Of a stretch of DNA of 64,000 nucleotides, positions 1-9,230 are shown in pieces (positions within the stretch are counted from its first letter, which is position 1; every line of letters begins with the position of its first letter). The notes below the pieces were generated by a model. That model made no database searches and had not been told where the DNA came from. It saw only the letters and a list, made by a program, of their open reading frames with translations. Location: positions 1 to 64,000 of the forward strand of contig JBGPHT010000008.1 of assembly GCA_041484525.1 (NCBI GenBank), read 5' to 3'. The stretch is from JBGPHT01 sp041484525. GTDB lineage: Bacteria > Acidobacteriota > Terriglobia > Bryobacterales > Bryobacteraceae. The position numbers were made by a program, and so were the translations under genes.

Positions 1-93
1 CCTGGCGCTGGCTTGATTTGGACAGGCACTACCCGAGGAAACGACAGACCTCGATCTGGCAACCCCGATTCTCAGTACGCAAAGCATTCAGTT

Positions 94-600
94 TCAACAG
101 GCGACATCACAACCCTGTCCTGTTTTGGACAGCAGTGATATGACAATGCCATCTATCCTACGCGCAAAGCACCGGATGGCGTCGATGTTCAGCCCCCACA
201 GTTGCGGCTCACGCACTTTCTGACCGTAAAACACCACCAAGAGACCACGCGGAAGGGACATATTGAGAGCCCGCTGTCTGTCTTCTTCTCGCCCATGGCA
301 GTTTTCGATTTTGGTGCGTTCGTTGTTGAAAGTGCCTGCGCCAATTTCTTCTAGCGTTGTTCCAATGTCCGCGAATTCAAAAGTGCCTTCGTTCAATCTT
401 GCCGTCAGAGCTCGCCCTACGCACCACGAGATCTCATCACCGGCGGCAGCATATGCCACGTGGTGTCTTGCCAGATTTTCAATTTTGCGAATGCCGACTC
501 GATCATCAAATTCCGAAGCGCTTGCAGTCTGGCGGACCATGCACTGGTCTGCCGCGAGGATAATCCCGTTCGAACAAGTCATGCCAACAAGGATGGTCAT
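94..600 (-). CDS. Proteasome-beta-like Ntn-hydrolase, probably C-terminally truncated
   Basis: The 168-residue product opens with MTILVG, then CSNGIILAADQ, RKIENL and YAAAGDE. This is the order seen at the start of 20S proteasome beta-type Ntn-hydrolases: nucleophile Thr directly after the initiator Met, the LAAD aspartate, a lysine about 35-40 residues in, then a small-residue AAG turn. A later stretch, LLVVFYGQ followed by PQLWGLNI, fits the strand pair after the central helices. The family is usually above 200 residues, and the last 25 or so residues here do not resemble the fold, so the 3' end looks lost or frameshifted. It lies outside the left copy of the ssrA-derived repeat, in probable island DNA. 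The family call is by motif only; whether it is active is unknown. Confidence 0.45.
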   Translation of the reverse strand: MTILVGMTCSNGIILAADQCMVRQTASASEFDDRVGIRKIENLARHHVAYAAAGDEISWCVGRALTARLNEGTFEFADIGTTLEEIGAGTFNNERTKIENCHGREEDRQRALNMSLPRGLLVVFYGQKVREPQLWGLNIDAIRCFARRIDGIVISLLSKTGQGCDVAC

Positions 601-715
601 GCGCTGGATCTTACGCCAAATCTCCCGTGGGCTGTTACCGGAGATAGCCGAATCGAGTGAACGACACGGCGTTTGATCAATCTTTGATCACGCCTCGCCA
701 AAAATCGCCGTAAGT

Positions 716-752
716 TATTGATTCTGTTATGGTGGAGGCGGGGGAGTTGAAC
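716..752. repeat. Left copy of the tmRNA 3'-end repeat (att-like)
   Basis: This stretch repeats, with few mismatches, the sequence around the ssrA 3' terminus at 2150-2187. Both copies share TATTGATTCT, then four differing bases, TGGTGGAGGCG, a G run (five here, six in ssrA) and GAGTTGAAC. The homology stops after AAC, where the true tmRNA T-arm continues with CCCCC. Only the terminal 20-odd bases of the RNA gene are copied. That is the pattern left when an integrase inserts at a tmRNA 3' end and rebuilds the gene at one junction. Confidence 0.7.
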
Positions 753-872
753 TAAAGAGGGGTATTGAAAACATGCAAGTTATTGATTTCTTTGGCCCAC
801 CGTGCCTAGCGTTGCTTCCATTCCCAGCTTTGTTGGATCAATTGGGATCAGTGGCGGCCTTGGACATCTACT

Positions 873-1307
873 TCACGCTGCGTCGTCGATGTGAACCACA
901 GCTTCCTTGCCCAGCGCGCGCAGGGCGGATTCGATCTTGCCAGCCTTGGTCTCATGCTTCGGGTTGAGCATCCGGCGGATAACTACCTCCGTCACACCTA
1001 AGCGACGTGCTAGTTCGGAGTTGTTTATTCCGGCCCGCTCCATAGAGCCGAACAGAGCCAATTTCGGGGCGAGATACATTGCCACCGGAATTCGCCGTTC
1101 ACTGCGGCGCTGCTTTGACGGCTTTGGAACGGCATCGCGTCGAATGAGCCGGCCGGCGAGCGCCTCCTGAAGGCAGTCGGCCGCCTGTTCAATCGCGTCT
1201 GCCATATCGCGACCGCTTGTGATCGCCTCCGGTAGGTCCCGAAAACGAACCATGAAGTTTCCACCGTTATCCGGGGTAAACTGGGCGGGGTATGCAAACT
1301 GGTCCAT
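873..1307 (-). CDS. hicB: HicB-family antitoxin with C-terminal HTH
   Basis: The 144-residue product has an N-terminal HicB partial RNase-H-like fold (FTPDNGGNFMVRFRDLPEAIT, then DAIEQAADCLQEAL) and a C-terminal helix-turn-helix (NNSELARRLGVTEVVIRRML). It neutralises HicA by direct binding and normally represses its own operon through the HTH. The start at 1307 is chosen because AAAGGAG lies 6-7 bases upstream and the family fold begins right there; a longer in-frame extension has no family match. hicA ends 11 bases upstream on the same strand, so toxin precedes antitoxin, the usual hicAB order. Both genes lie between the two ssrA-end repeats. Confident family call. Confidence 0.87.
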   Translation of the reverse strand: MDQFAYPAQFTPDNGGNFMVRFRDLPEAITSGRDMADAIEQAADCLQEALAGRLIRRDAVPKPSKQRRSERRIPVAMYLAPKLALFGSMERAGINNSELARRLGVTEVVIRRMLNPKHETKAGKIESALRALGKEAVVHIDDAA

Positions 1308-1318
1308 AGCGCACTCCT

Positions 1319-1543
1319 TTAGCGATAGCCGAAGTCCTTCGCTGCAAGCTCCAACTGCTCGATCATAGCGCGGATGGTTCCCGTGGGAATCTCGCGCTTC
1401 AGGTCCTGAACGGTAGTCTTGCCTCCCGGACCGATGTACAGAGTTCCGTGGCTCCCCTTTCCGTGAGAAGGAACCCATTTGCATGTCAGCTTCTTCGCCC
1501 TTGCAGCGATCCGCGCCTTTCTCAGGAACTCGGAACCCTTCAC
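1319..1543 (-). CDS. hicA: HicA-family mRNA interferase toxin
   Basis: A small basic protein of about 74 residues with the HicA double-stranded-RNA-binding-like fold: KGSEFLRK at the start, then WVPSHGKGSHGTLYIG carrying the conserved catalytic His, a hydrophobic strand, and the tail GTIRAMIEQLELAAKDFGYR typical of the family. HicA cleaves mRNA and is held inactive by HicB, encoded immediately downstream. The start taken is the GTG at 1543, because the family normally begins with the Lys-Gly-Ser-Glu motif; another in-frame GTG at 1561 would add six residues. The catalytic His and the C-terminal motif are present, so the toxin looks intact. Confidence 0.85.
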   Translation of the reverse strand: MKGSEFLRKARIAARAKKLTCKWVPSHGKGSHGTLYIGPGGKTTVQDLKREIPTGTIRAMIEQLELAAKDFGYR

Positions 1544-1598
1544 GCCTTCAGTATCGTACACTTATGTACGAACATCAAACGGTCTTCTCTAGACGCCC

Positions 1599-1991
1599 TT
1601 ACCCGCCCTGGAGGTCGAAGAGTTCCAGCTTCTTTTCTGCGAGTTCGACGGCGACCTTGTCCCGATTGGCATTCAGGCGTTTGACATGGCTATCCAGGTC
1701 ATCGCTGTCGATTGTGCCACTGATTTTGTATTCGGCTATCGCGGCGCTGACTTGCGAATCGAAAGATTCGCATTTAGCTTCCAAAACCTCGAGTTCGAGT
1801 TCAAGACGACGGGTACTCTGCACGTTGGCCATGTTGGGGGCCTCCTTTGAAATTAGGATTCGCCTGGGAGGGAGCGCTTCTATGAGAACGCGGTCGCCCT
1901 CACCAAGTGGGACTTGCTCAAGCACACCCTGCGTAAGGGTAACAACCAGTGTCCCGCCTACTTTTCGGACTTTCAGGATGTCACGCGCCAT
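1599..1991 (-). CDS. AbrB/MazE-like N-terminal domain fused to a coiled coil
   Basis: A 130-residue protein. Residues 1-50 (RDILKVRKVGGTLVVTLTQ, then VPLGEGDRVLIE) read as a SpoVT-AbrB swapped-hairpin DNA-binding domain, the type found in MazE/VapB antitoxins. From about residue 55 it becomes a charged heptad-like helix (RRLELELEVLEAKCESFDSQV, then HVKRLNANRDKVAVELAEKKLEL), which suggests a coiled coil that multimerises or binds a partner. No toxin gene follows it in the same orientation, so it may be an orphan antitoxin or a transition-state-type regulator of the island. It lies between hicA and the ssrA junction. The domain call rests on pattern, not alignment. Confidence 0.5.
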   Translation of the reverse strand: MARDILKVRKVGGTLVVTLTQGVLEQVPLGEGDRVLIEALPPRRILISKEAPNMANVQSTRRLELELEVLEAKCESFDSQVSAAIAEYKISGTIDSDDLDSHVKRLNANRDKVAVELAEKKLELFDLQGG

Positions 1992-2149
1992 AATGATATC
2001 TTAACGCATCCCAGCTGGCATGCAATATGCACATGTATCCCAACGTATCATTATTCCCGCCGCCGTCCACCGCAATGTTCACCGCCCAACTGCACTGGGA
2101 TCACTTTGAGACAATCAGGCCGACTTCCGATGAGAGTTGTTTTGTAACC

Positions 2150-2187
2150 TATTGATTCTATAGTGGTGGAGGCGGGGGGAGTTGAAC
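2150..2187. repeat. Right copy of the tmRNA 3'-end repeat (ssrA junction)
   Basis: This copy overlaps the real 3' terminus of ssrA (2164 onward) and extends about 14 bases beyond the CCA end. It matches 716-752, and the 1.4 kb between the copies carries hicAB and the AbrB-like gene. Together they look like attL and attR of a decayed island; no integrase gene lies between them. Confidence 0.65.
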
Positions 2188-2514
2188 CCCCGTCCGAGAA
2201 AGCCCGTCGTGAAGAGACTACGTGCGTAGCCAGCTCAGAGATTTCGGCCACCGCTTCAGAACCGGCGAGCGCGGCGGCAGCCTAGCCCGATTAGATCTCA
2301 GCCGCCGGCTCCGGACCGAAGCCTTTGGCCTATCCCGCAAAATGACGCTCACTCACCGCCGCGCGGGCTCAGCGGCTGGAGCGGCTACTTAATTACTTAA
2401 GCAGCGTATGCAAACTGCGTGTTGGCAGTTATATTTTCCGATCGTTTTACGGGAGCTCGGAACCCGGCACGCCTCCCCACCACGATTCGATCCCGTCGAA
2501 TCCGTTGCGCCCCC
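2164..2514 (-). ncRNA. ssrA: tmRNA (transfer-messenger RNA)
   Basis: tmRNA rescues stalled ribosomes by adding a degradation tag. The 5' end carries the hallmark GGATTCGACGGGAT, and the 3' end has a tRNA-like T-arm (GGTTCAACTCCC) and an encoded CCA. The acceptor stem pairs GGGGGCG (5' end at 2514) with CGCCTCC (discriminator A, CCA ending at 2164), with one G-U pair. The tag frame lies at 2397-2426 and reads ANTQFAYAA then TAA; the resume codon GCC follows ATAACT. This nine-residue tag ends in the AA that ClpXP-type proteases recognise. A G/C-rich pseudoknot region follows. Its 3' end has served as an integration site (see the repeat at 716-752). Confidence 0.96.
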
Positions 2515-2570
2515 ACAATTTGAAGCGTCTAGAAGTGGGTACTACGTTCCCAGTCTATCACGCCCCCCGG

Positions 2571-2576
2571 TATAAT
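2571..2576 (+). promoter_or_regulatory. Candidate sigma-70 -10 element, possibly leaderless transcript
   Basis: A perfect TATAAT ends six bases before the ATG at 2583, so transcription would begin at or next to the start codon. There is no Shine-Dalgarno sequence between them and no convincing -35 box. The same arrangement recurs at 42521-42526. The start choice at 2583 rests on the signal peptide that follows. Confidence 0.35.
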
Positions 2577-2582
2577 CGGATC

Positions 2583-2983
2583 ATGCGAACACGGGGCTCC
2601 GTCCCTTCCCTCATCCGGCGTGTCCTCCTGCTGCCCGCCGCGCTGCTCGTGTGGGGTCTCGCGCTCCACGCGGCGGACATGACCAAGCTCAATATCATGG
2701 TCAAGACGCAAGGCGGCAACCCCGTCGACCGCGCCAGCGTCGTGGTCCGGTTTGTCGAAGGCCGCTCCTATATCAAGCTCGGCAAGAAGATCCGCACCAC
2801 CTACGAGCTACGCACCAATCAGGAAGGCCGCGCCCGGATTCCTGAAATCCCGCAAGGGAAGATCCGCATCCAGGTTATCGCCAAGGGCTTCCAGACTTTC
2901 GGCCAGGTCTTCGAGATCAATGAGGACGAAAAGACTGTCGAGATCAAGCTCAACACGCCGCAACAGCAGTACTCGGCTCACTA

Positions 2984-2984
<1 letters not shown>
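2583..2984 (+). CDS. Exported carboxypeptidase-regulatory-like domain protein
   Basis: A 133-residue protein. A basic N-terminus and a hydrophobic core (VLLLPAALLVWGLALHAAD) form a signal peptide ending near residue 31. The rest is a single Ig-like carboxypeptidase-regulatory/PEGA-like beta sandwich: LNIMVKTQGGNPVDRASVVVRF, then TNQEGRARIPEIPQGKIRIQVIAKGF and a terminal strand EKTVEIKL. Such domains are common in acidobacterial exported proteins and usually bind or scaffold; no catalytic residue is seen. The stop TAG shares its final G with the GTG start of the next gene, so the two are translationally coupled. A longer in-frame extension upstream of 2583 has no recognisable content. Confidence 0.7.
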
Positions 2985-4297
<1,313 letters not shown>

Positions 4298-4340
4298 CCG
4301 GTCTACGCCTTCCGTATGATGGAGTGACGGAGACTGTTTC

Positions 4341-5375
4341 ATGCGGAACATGTTCTTATTTTTGCTCGCGGCGGTCACCCTGTTTGCCGACCAGGTGGTG
4401 CTCACCAACGGCGATACCATTTCCGGCAAGGTCGTCAAGAAAGACGGCGCCAACCTGACGGTCCACAGCGAATTCCTGGGCAATGTTACCATGCCGTGGA
4501 CGGCGGTGAAGAGCCTGCGCTCGGACGAAGACCTCACAGTCGTGCTGCCGGGAGGTGAATCGGTCAAAGGCAAGGTATCGACCAGCGATGCGTCGTTCCA
4601 GGTGGCTGGCGCCTCGGGCACCACGTCGACCCCGTTGGCCGAAGTCTCGGCTGTCCGCAATGCGGCGGAGCAGCACGCCTGGGAGCGGCTGCAGCGGCCG
4701 CACATCTTCGATCTCTGGGCAGGCGCCTTCGACATCGGGCTGGCGCTGGCAGGTGGAAACGCGCGGACCAACACGTTCACCACTGCGTTCCACGCCGCGC
4801 GCATTACAACCCACGACAAGACCACCATCACTTTCAACCAGATCCGCGGCACCGCCCGTCTGGACGGCGTCAACAACCTGATCGCCAGCGCCATCCGCGG
4901 CGGGTGGACGTACAACCGCAACATCAACTCAAGGGTCTTCGCCAGCACCTTCAACGATTATGAACGCGACCGCTTCCAGGATCTGTCACTCCGATTTGTC
5001 GCCGGAGGGGGGCTGGGCCTGATCGCAATCAAGTCGGAGAGAACGAGCTTGAGAGTGGAAGGCGGCCTCGACTACGTACACGAGAGCTTTCGGCAAGGGG
5101 TATCGCACCAGGCCGGCGAGGCCAATTTCGGCGACGACCTGCAGGTGAAACTGAACGGCCTGACCACGGTGACCCAGTCGTTCCGCATGTTTCCGAGCCT
5201 GACGGACACGGGGCAGTATCGCGCGAACTTCGACCTCGGCACGGTGATGACGATCAAGAAATGGCTCGGCTGGCATCTTACCGCCAGCGATCGCTATCTG
5301 AACAACCCGGCGTTGGGAAGGCAGCGCAACGACATCCTGCTCTCGACCGGCCTCCGCCTGAGCTTCGCCAGATAA
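4341..5375 (+). CDS. DUF481-type outer-membrane beta-barrel protein
   Basis: A 344-residue protein with a short signal peptide (FLFLLAAVTLFADQ). Residues 16-110 hold two Sm-like small-barrel repeats (VVLTNGDTISGKVVKKDG and VVLPGGESVKGKVSTSD), each spanning about 45 residues. From about residue 125 to the end, alternating strands (FDIGLALAGGNARTNTFTT, TTITFNQIRG, SLRVEGGLDYVHE, LLSTGLRLSFAR) form the DUF481 barrel, which ends in the aromatic/Arg residues typical of outer-membrane proteins. It lies 43 bases after the SEC-C gene and converges with rng. Its cargo is unknown. Confidence 0.75.
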   Translation: MRNMFLFLLAAVTLFADQVVLTNGDTISGKVVKKDGANLTVHSEFLGNVTMPWTAVKSLRSDEDLTVVLPGGESVKGKVSTSDASFQVAGASGTTSTPLAEVSAVRNAAEQHAWERLQRPHIFDLWAGAFDIGLALAGGNARTNTFTTAFHAARITTHDKTTITFNQIRGTARLDGVNNLIASAIRGGWTYNRNINSRVFASTFNDYERDRFQDLSLRFVAGGGLGLIAIKSERTSLRVEGGLDYVHESFRQGVSHQAGEANFGDDLQVKLNGLTTVTQSFRMFPSLTDTGQYRANFDLGTVMTIKKWLGWHLTASDRYLNNPALGRQRNDILLSTGLRLSFAR

Positions 5376-5391
5376 GATCGCAGGTCGTGCC

Positions 5392-7920
5392 TTACATCAG
5401 GTCGAACTTCTCCTGGTGCAGTTGCTGATCGCTCTTCACGATTACGGTCCGCCCCAGCACTTCCTCCATCTCCTGGAGATACGAGTTCTGGTTCGACTTC
5501 AGCAGCTTCGCCACTTCCGGGGCGACGCGCAGCATCACGTCCTTGCCCTCGACGGCCTTGGCGATCTTGTGCGCCTCCTGCAGAATCTCGCCCACCACCG
5601 TCAGCGGGCTCTTGACGTAACCCGCGCCCTCGCAGTACGGGCATGGCGTGCAGAGCGTGCGCTCCAGGCTCTGCTTCACCCGCTTACGCGTGATCGCCAC
5701 CAGTCCGAAATCGTTGAACTGGAGAATCTTGTACGGCGCGCGGTCGTTGCGCATGGCCTCCTCGAGCGCCTGCATCACCTTCTGCCGGTTCTTGCGCTCG
5801 TCCATGTCGATGAAGTCCACCACGATGATGCCGCCCAGATCGCGCAGGCGAATCTGCCGCACGATCTCCTTGATGGCGTCGGTGTTGGTCTTGACGATGG
5901 TGTCTTCCAGGCGGTTGGACTTTCCGACGTACTTGCCGGTGTTGATATCGATCGCGACCAGCGCCTCCGTCTGGTTGATCACAATGTACCCGCCCGATTT
6001 CAGCCATACCTTCGGCCGCAGCGCCTTCTCCAGTTCGGAGGTGATGTTGAACTCATCGAAGATCGGATTGGAGCGCGTGTACAGCTTGACCCGCCCTACC
6101 AGCGCGGGCTGGAAGCGCTGCACGAAGCTGAGCACGTTTTCGTAAACCTCTTCGTTGTCCACCCAGATGCTCTTGAAGGCCGACGTGAGCTGGTCGCGGA
6201 GCACCCGCTCGACCACGTTCAGGTCGTGGTGAATGAGCATGGGCGCGGGCCGGCGCTCCGCCTTCTGGCGCATATCCAGCCACATGTTGTAGAGAAACAT
6301 CATGTCGGCGCGCAGTTCTTCTTCGGTGCGCCCGTCACCCGCCGTCCGCACGATGTAGCCGCCGGGAATGCCGGTGCGATGCGTCTGCAGCACGCGCTTC
6401 AGACGGCTGCGCTCTTCGTCGGAGGGAATCTTGCGAGATACGCCGATGTGGTCCACGGTCGGCATGTAGACCAGGAACCGGCCGGGCAGCGCGATGTGCG
6501 AAGTGATGCGCGCGCCCTTTTGGCCGAGCGGCTCCTTGGCGATCTGGACGATGATCTCCTGCCCTTCCTTCAAGAGGTCGGCGATGGAGGGAGCCGGCGG
6601 CCGGTCGGCGCGCTCCCGCACCGGAGCGGGCACGGTGCGCTGTTCCGGGCGCGGCTCAGGGCGCGGCTCGCGCGGTTCATTGCGTTGATCGTTGCGGGGC
6701 TCGTTACGCGAATCGGTGCGCTGGTCGTTGCGCGGCTCCGGGCGTCCTTCCCCTTGCGGCGGGCGCGGACCATCGGTCGTGGGACCGCGATCGCCCCGTC
6801 CCTTGCGGCGCATGCGGCGCGAAACGCGGTGGAGATAGCGTGGATTCTGCTCGCGCAGCGTGGCCGTCAGGCTGGTGGGAATACGCGCCGGCTCCGGACC
6901 CTCGTCCTGCACGATGGGCTGCTCGCCTTCGGGCGCGGCCTCCACCGGCTCGTCCGCATCCGCCGGCTCATCTGCATCCAATGATTCGGCGGCGTCGGAC
7001 AGTGCCAGGTCTGCGTCCCCGGCCGTTTCGGCGGCTGTCCCGGAAACTTCCACCGCCACCGTCTCAGGCTCTTCCGCGCTTATCCCGGCAACCGGCGGAG
7101 CTTCATCGATGGCGTCGACCAACTCCTCCATCGCCGACACCAGCTCGGGCGCGGCTTCTTCGGCGGCGGCTGTGGGTGCCGGCTCAATGGCCGTTACTTC
7201 ACGGTCGGACGCCTCGCCCGGCCCCGTGTACTTGGCGAGCGATTCCCCTGGAAGCACGAAGATGTCGTCACCCGACGCGGGTGCGGGGGAGGGCGCGGCG
7301 GCCACCGGCGGGGGCGGCGGCGCTTGAATCTCGCGACGCTCTTCGGGTTCGCGGCGCGGCTCGGCATCGCCGCGCGGCGAGTAGAACTTCGAGTCGGGCA
7401 GCCCGCGACCGCCGCCGCCGTTGCCCGGACCCTTCTGGCTGTGGCGTCGTCGTCCCCGGCGTCCGCGCCGGTCGCGGTCGCCGCCGCCGCGTTCGTCACG
7501 CCGCGGTTCTCCGGGGGGCGCAACCGGCGCAGCAGCAGCTACCGGCTCTTCGGCCGCAGCCGCCGGCGGCGCTTCACGTTCTCCGGAAACTGTAGCCGGC
7601 GGAGCCGCCGGTGGAAGGGGCGCTTCCTGCGATCGGCCCAGCTTGAGAACCTGTTCCTCCACGCTGGTCACGATCTTGTCGTACTCTTCGTTGTCTTCGA
7701 AGAAATCCGACACATACAGAAATGCATCGCGGTCCAGGCCGATATCGACGAATGCCGATTGCATGCCTGGCAGCACGCGAGTCACTCTGCCTTTGTGAAT
7801 GCTGCCCGCGAGCGAGTATTCGTTCTCGCGCTGATGGAAAACTTCGACGACCTGATCGTCTTCGATCATCGCCACCCGCGTTTCATGGCGGCTGGCCGAG
7901 ATCACTAACTCCTTCGACAT
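5392..7920 (-). CDS. rng: Ribonuclease E/G with a large disordered insert in the S1 domain
   Basis: An 842-residue Rne/Rng endoribonuclease that makes single-strand cuts in RNA during rRNA and mRNA processing. The S1 domain begins at residues 43-80 (HKGRVTRVLPGMQSAFVDIG) and is then broken by about 350 residues rich in Pro, Ala, Glu and Arg (including RPEPRNDQRTDSRNEPRNDQ) before resuming near residue 455 (EIIVQIAKEPLGQKGARIT). The catalytic Mg-binding pair follows: DINTG at about 656 and IIVVDFIDM at about 700. The zinc-link CTPCPYC is near 756-760. All catalytic residues are present. It lies 215 bases downstream of rodA, reading the same way as the mre block. Confidence 0.93.
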   Translation of the reverse strand: MSKELVISASRHETRVAMIEDDQVVEVFHQRENEYSLAGSIHKGRVTRVLPGMQSAFVDIGLDRDAFLYVSDFFEDNEEYDKIVTSVEEQVLKLGRSQEAPLPPAAPPATVSGEREAPPAAAAEEPVAAAAPVAPPGEPRRDERGGGDRDRRGRRGRRRHSQKGPGNGGGGRGLPDSKFYSPRGDAEPRREPEERREIQAPPPPPVAAAPSPAPASGDDIFVLPGESLAKYTGPGEASDREVTAIEPAPTAAAEEAAPELVSAMEELVDAIDEAPPVAGISAEEPETVAVEVSGTAAETAGDADLALSDAAESLDADEPADADEPVEAAPEGEQPIVQDEGPEPARIPTSLTATLREQNPRYLHRVSRRMRRKGRGDRGPTTDGPRPPQGEGRPEPRNDQRTDSRNEPRNDQRNEPREPRPEPRPEQRTVPAPVRERADRPPAPSIADLLKEGQEIIVQIAKEPLGQKGARITSHIALPGRFLVYMPTVDHIGVSRKIPSDEERSRLKRVLQTHRTGIPGGYIVRTAGDGRTEEELRADMMFLYNMWLDMRQKAERRPAPMLIHHDLNVVERVLRDQLTSAFKSIWVDNEEVYENVLSFVQRFQPALVGRVKLYTRSNPIFDEFNITSELEKALRPKVWLKSGGYIVINQTEALVAIDINTGKYVGKSNRLEDTIVKTNTDAIKEIVRQIRLRDLGGIIVVDFIDMDERKNRQKVMQALEEAMRNDRAPYKILQFNDFGLVAITRKRVKQSLERTLCTPCPYCEGAGYVKSPLTVVGEILQEAHKIAKAVEGKDVMLRVAPEVAKLLKSNQNSYLQEMEEVLGRTVIVKSDQQLHQEKFDLM

Positions 7921-8135
7921 TCAGTACCTCCCCGGGGTCCGGAGAGAGACCGAAAGCAAGGTAGCGCCCTGCGTGGGTTCGCGACCCCGAAAAAACGGGG
8001 CGAACTTGTTACAAGCTCACGCTGGCCGGCGGTGGAGCCGCTTTTCTCAGACACCTGCCGGCCGGGAACCAAACTCCTCTTGCTTCTGGGACCGTGTCCC
8101 GAGGGTCTCTACAGGCTCCCGAAAAAACCTTTCTT

Positions 8136-9227
8136 CTAATTCACAAACCTTCTGAGGCGGACATTGTTTACCAGCCCCAGGGCCAAAAAATTCGACCAGA
8201 CACTCGATCCCCCGGCGCTCATGAAGGGTAGCGGAATCCCGGTTACGGGCATCCGCCCCACTACCATCCCGACATTCACCAGCATGTGGAACAGCAACAA
8301 GGCTGCGATCCCCATGCAGATGTACATGCCGGCCCGATCCGGCGCCGTCTGCGCATTCTGGACGATGCGCATGATTAACACAAAATACAAAGACAACACT
8401 AAAACTACGCCCACGAATCCATGCTCCTCGGCGAAGGCCGAGAATATGAAATCCGTGTGCGGCACGGGCAGAAAGCGAAGCTGCGTTTGCGTTCCCTTGG
8501 TGACGCCCTTGCCAAACATCCCGCCGGCGCCCACCGCGATCTGAGACTGAATCAACTGATATCCCGTCCCCTGCGGATCGCGTTCCGGGTCCATGAAGCT
8601 CACCAACCGCGCCTTCTGATAATCCTTTAGGAAATGCATGCCAACTGGAAGCACCACCACCGCTATTACGGCAATAGCGGCTACATACTTCCACCGCAAC
8701 CCGGCTAAGAACGCACCTACCATCAGGATTGCGACATAAGTGAGGGACGTCCCCAAGTCCGGTTGCTTCAGAACCAGGAGCAACGGCACCATCACCAAGC
8801 CCGCCAATTTGAGCATCTCCCGTACTTCCAACTCGTCGGTCTTCAAATCGGCCAAATAACGGGCTACCAATAATACTATCACCAGCTTTACAAATTCCGA
8901 TACTTGCAAATGGATACCGCCCGGCACCGGAATCCAGCGCTTGGACCCGAACACGCGCTCCCCGACGACGTACGTTCCGAGCAGCGCTACGACTGAAATC
9001 GCGTACATCAGCGGGACGTGGTGGAGGAACGTATGGTAATCGATGGAGAGCACGATCCACATCAGGAACAGGCCGCCCAGGACGTAGAGTATCTGCTTCC
9101 ACCAGGCACTGTGGAAATCCGTATCCAGGGTGGCGCTGAAGATCTGGACTACGCCGACGGCGCAGATGATGAGGACGATGAACAGCAGCAGCCAGTCGAT
9201 GTCCCGTACCGAAAGATAGCGCGACAT
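8136..9227 (-). CDS. mrdB: SEDS peptidoglycan polymerase RodA
   Basis: A 363-residue polytopic membrane protein of the RodA/FtsW/SpoVE family. It polymerises glycan strands from lipid II during lateral wall growth, together with class B PBP2. About ten membrane segments are visible (LLLFIVLIICAVGVVQIFSA, then FLMWIVLSIDY). Family motifs include RWIPVPGGIHLQVSEFVKL near residues 115-135, KQPDLGTSL, and a C-terminal PVTGIPLPFMSAGGSS, the signature of the family. The gene starts three bases after mrdA ends, as expected for a co-translated PBP2-RodA pair. Length is normal and nothing is missing. Confidence 0.96.
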   Translation of the reverse strand: MSRYLSVRDIDWLLLFIVLIICAVGVVQIFSATLDTDFHSAWWKQILYVLGGLFLMWIVLSIDYHTFLHHVPLMYAISVVALLGTYVVGERVFGSKRWIPVPGGIHLQVSEFVKLVIVLLVARYLADLKTDELEVREMLKLAGLVMVPLLLVLKQPDLGTSLTYVAILMVGAFLAGLRWKYVAAIAVIAVVVLPVGMHFLKDYQKARLVSFMDPERDPQGTGYQLIQSQIAVGAGGMFGKGVTKGTQTQLRFLPVPHTDFIFSAFAEEHGFVGVVLVLSLYFVLIMRIVQNAQTAPDRAGMYICMGIAALLLFHMLVNVGMVVGRMPVTGIPLPFMSAGGSSVWSNFLALGLVNNVRLRRFVN

Positions 9228-9230
9228 AGT

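Noticed and set aside
716..760. A second tmRNA gene on the left
   Set aside because: Only the 3' terminal bases are present; the T-arm breaks off after GAAC, and there is no tag or 5' domain.
7985..8000. CCCCG-A6-CGGGG hairpin between rodA and rng as a terminator
   Set aside because: The stem is only five pairs and has no T-run on the coding strand, so termination between rodA and rng is not supported.
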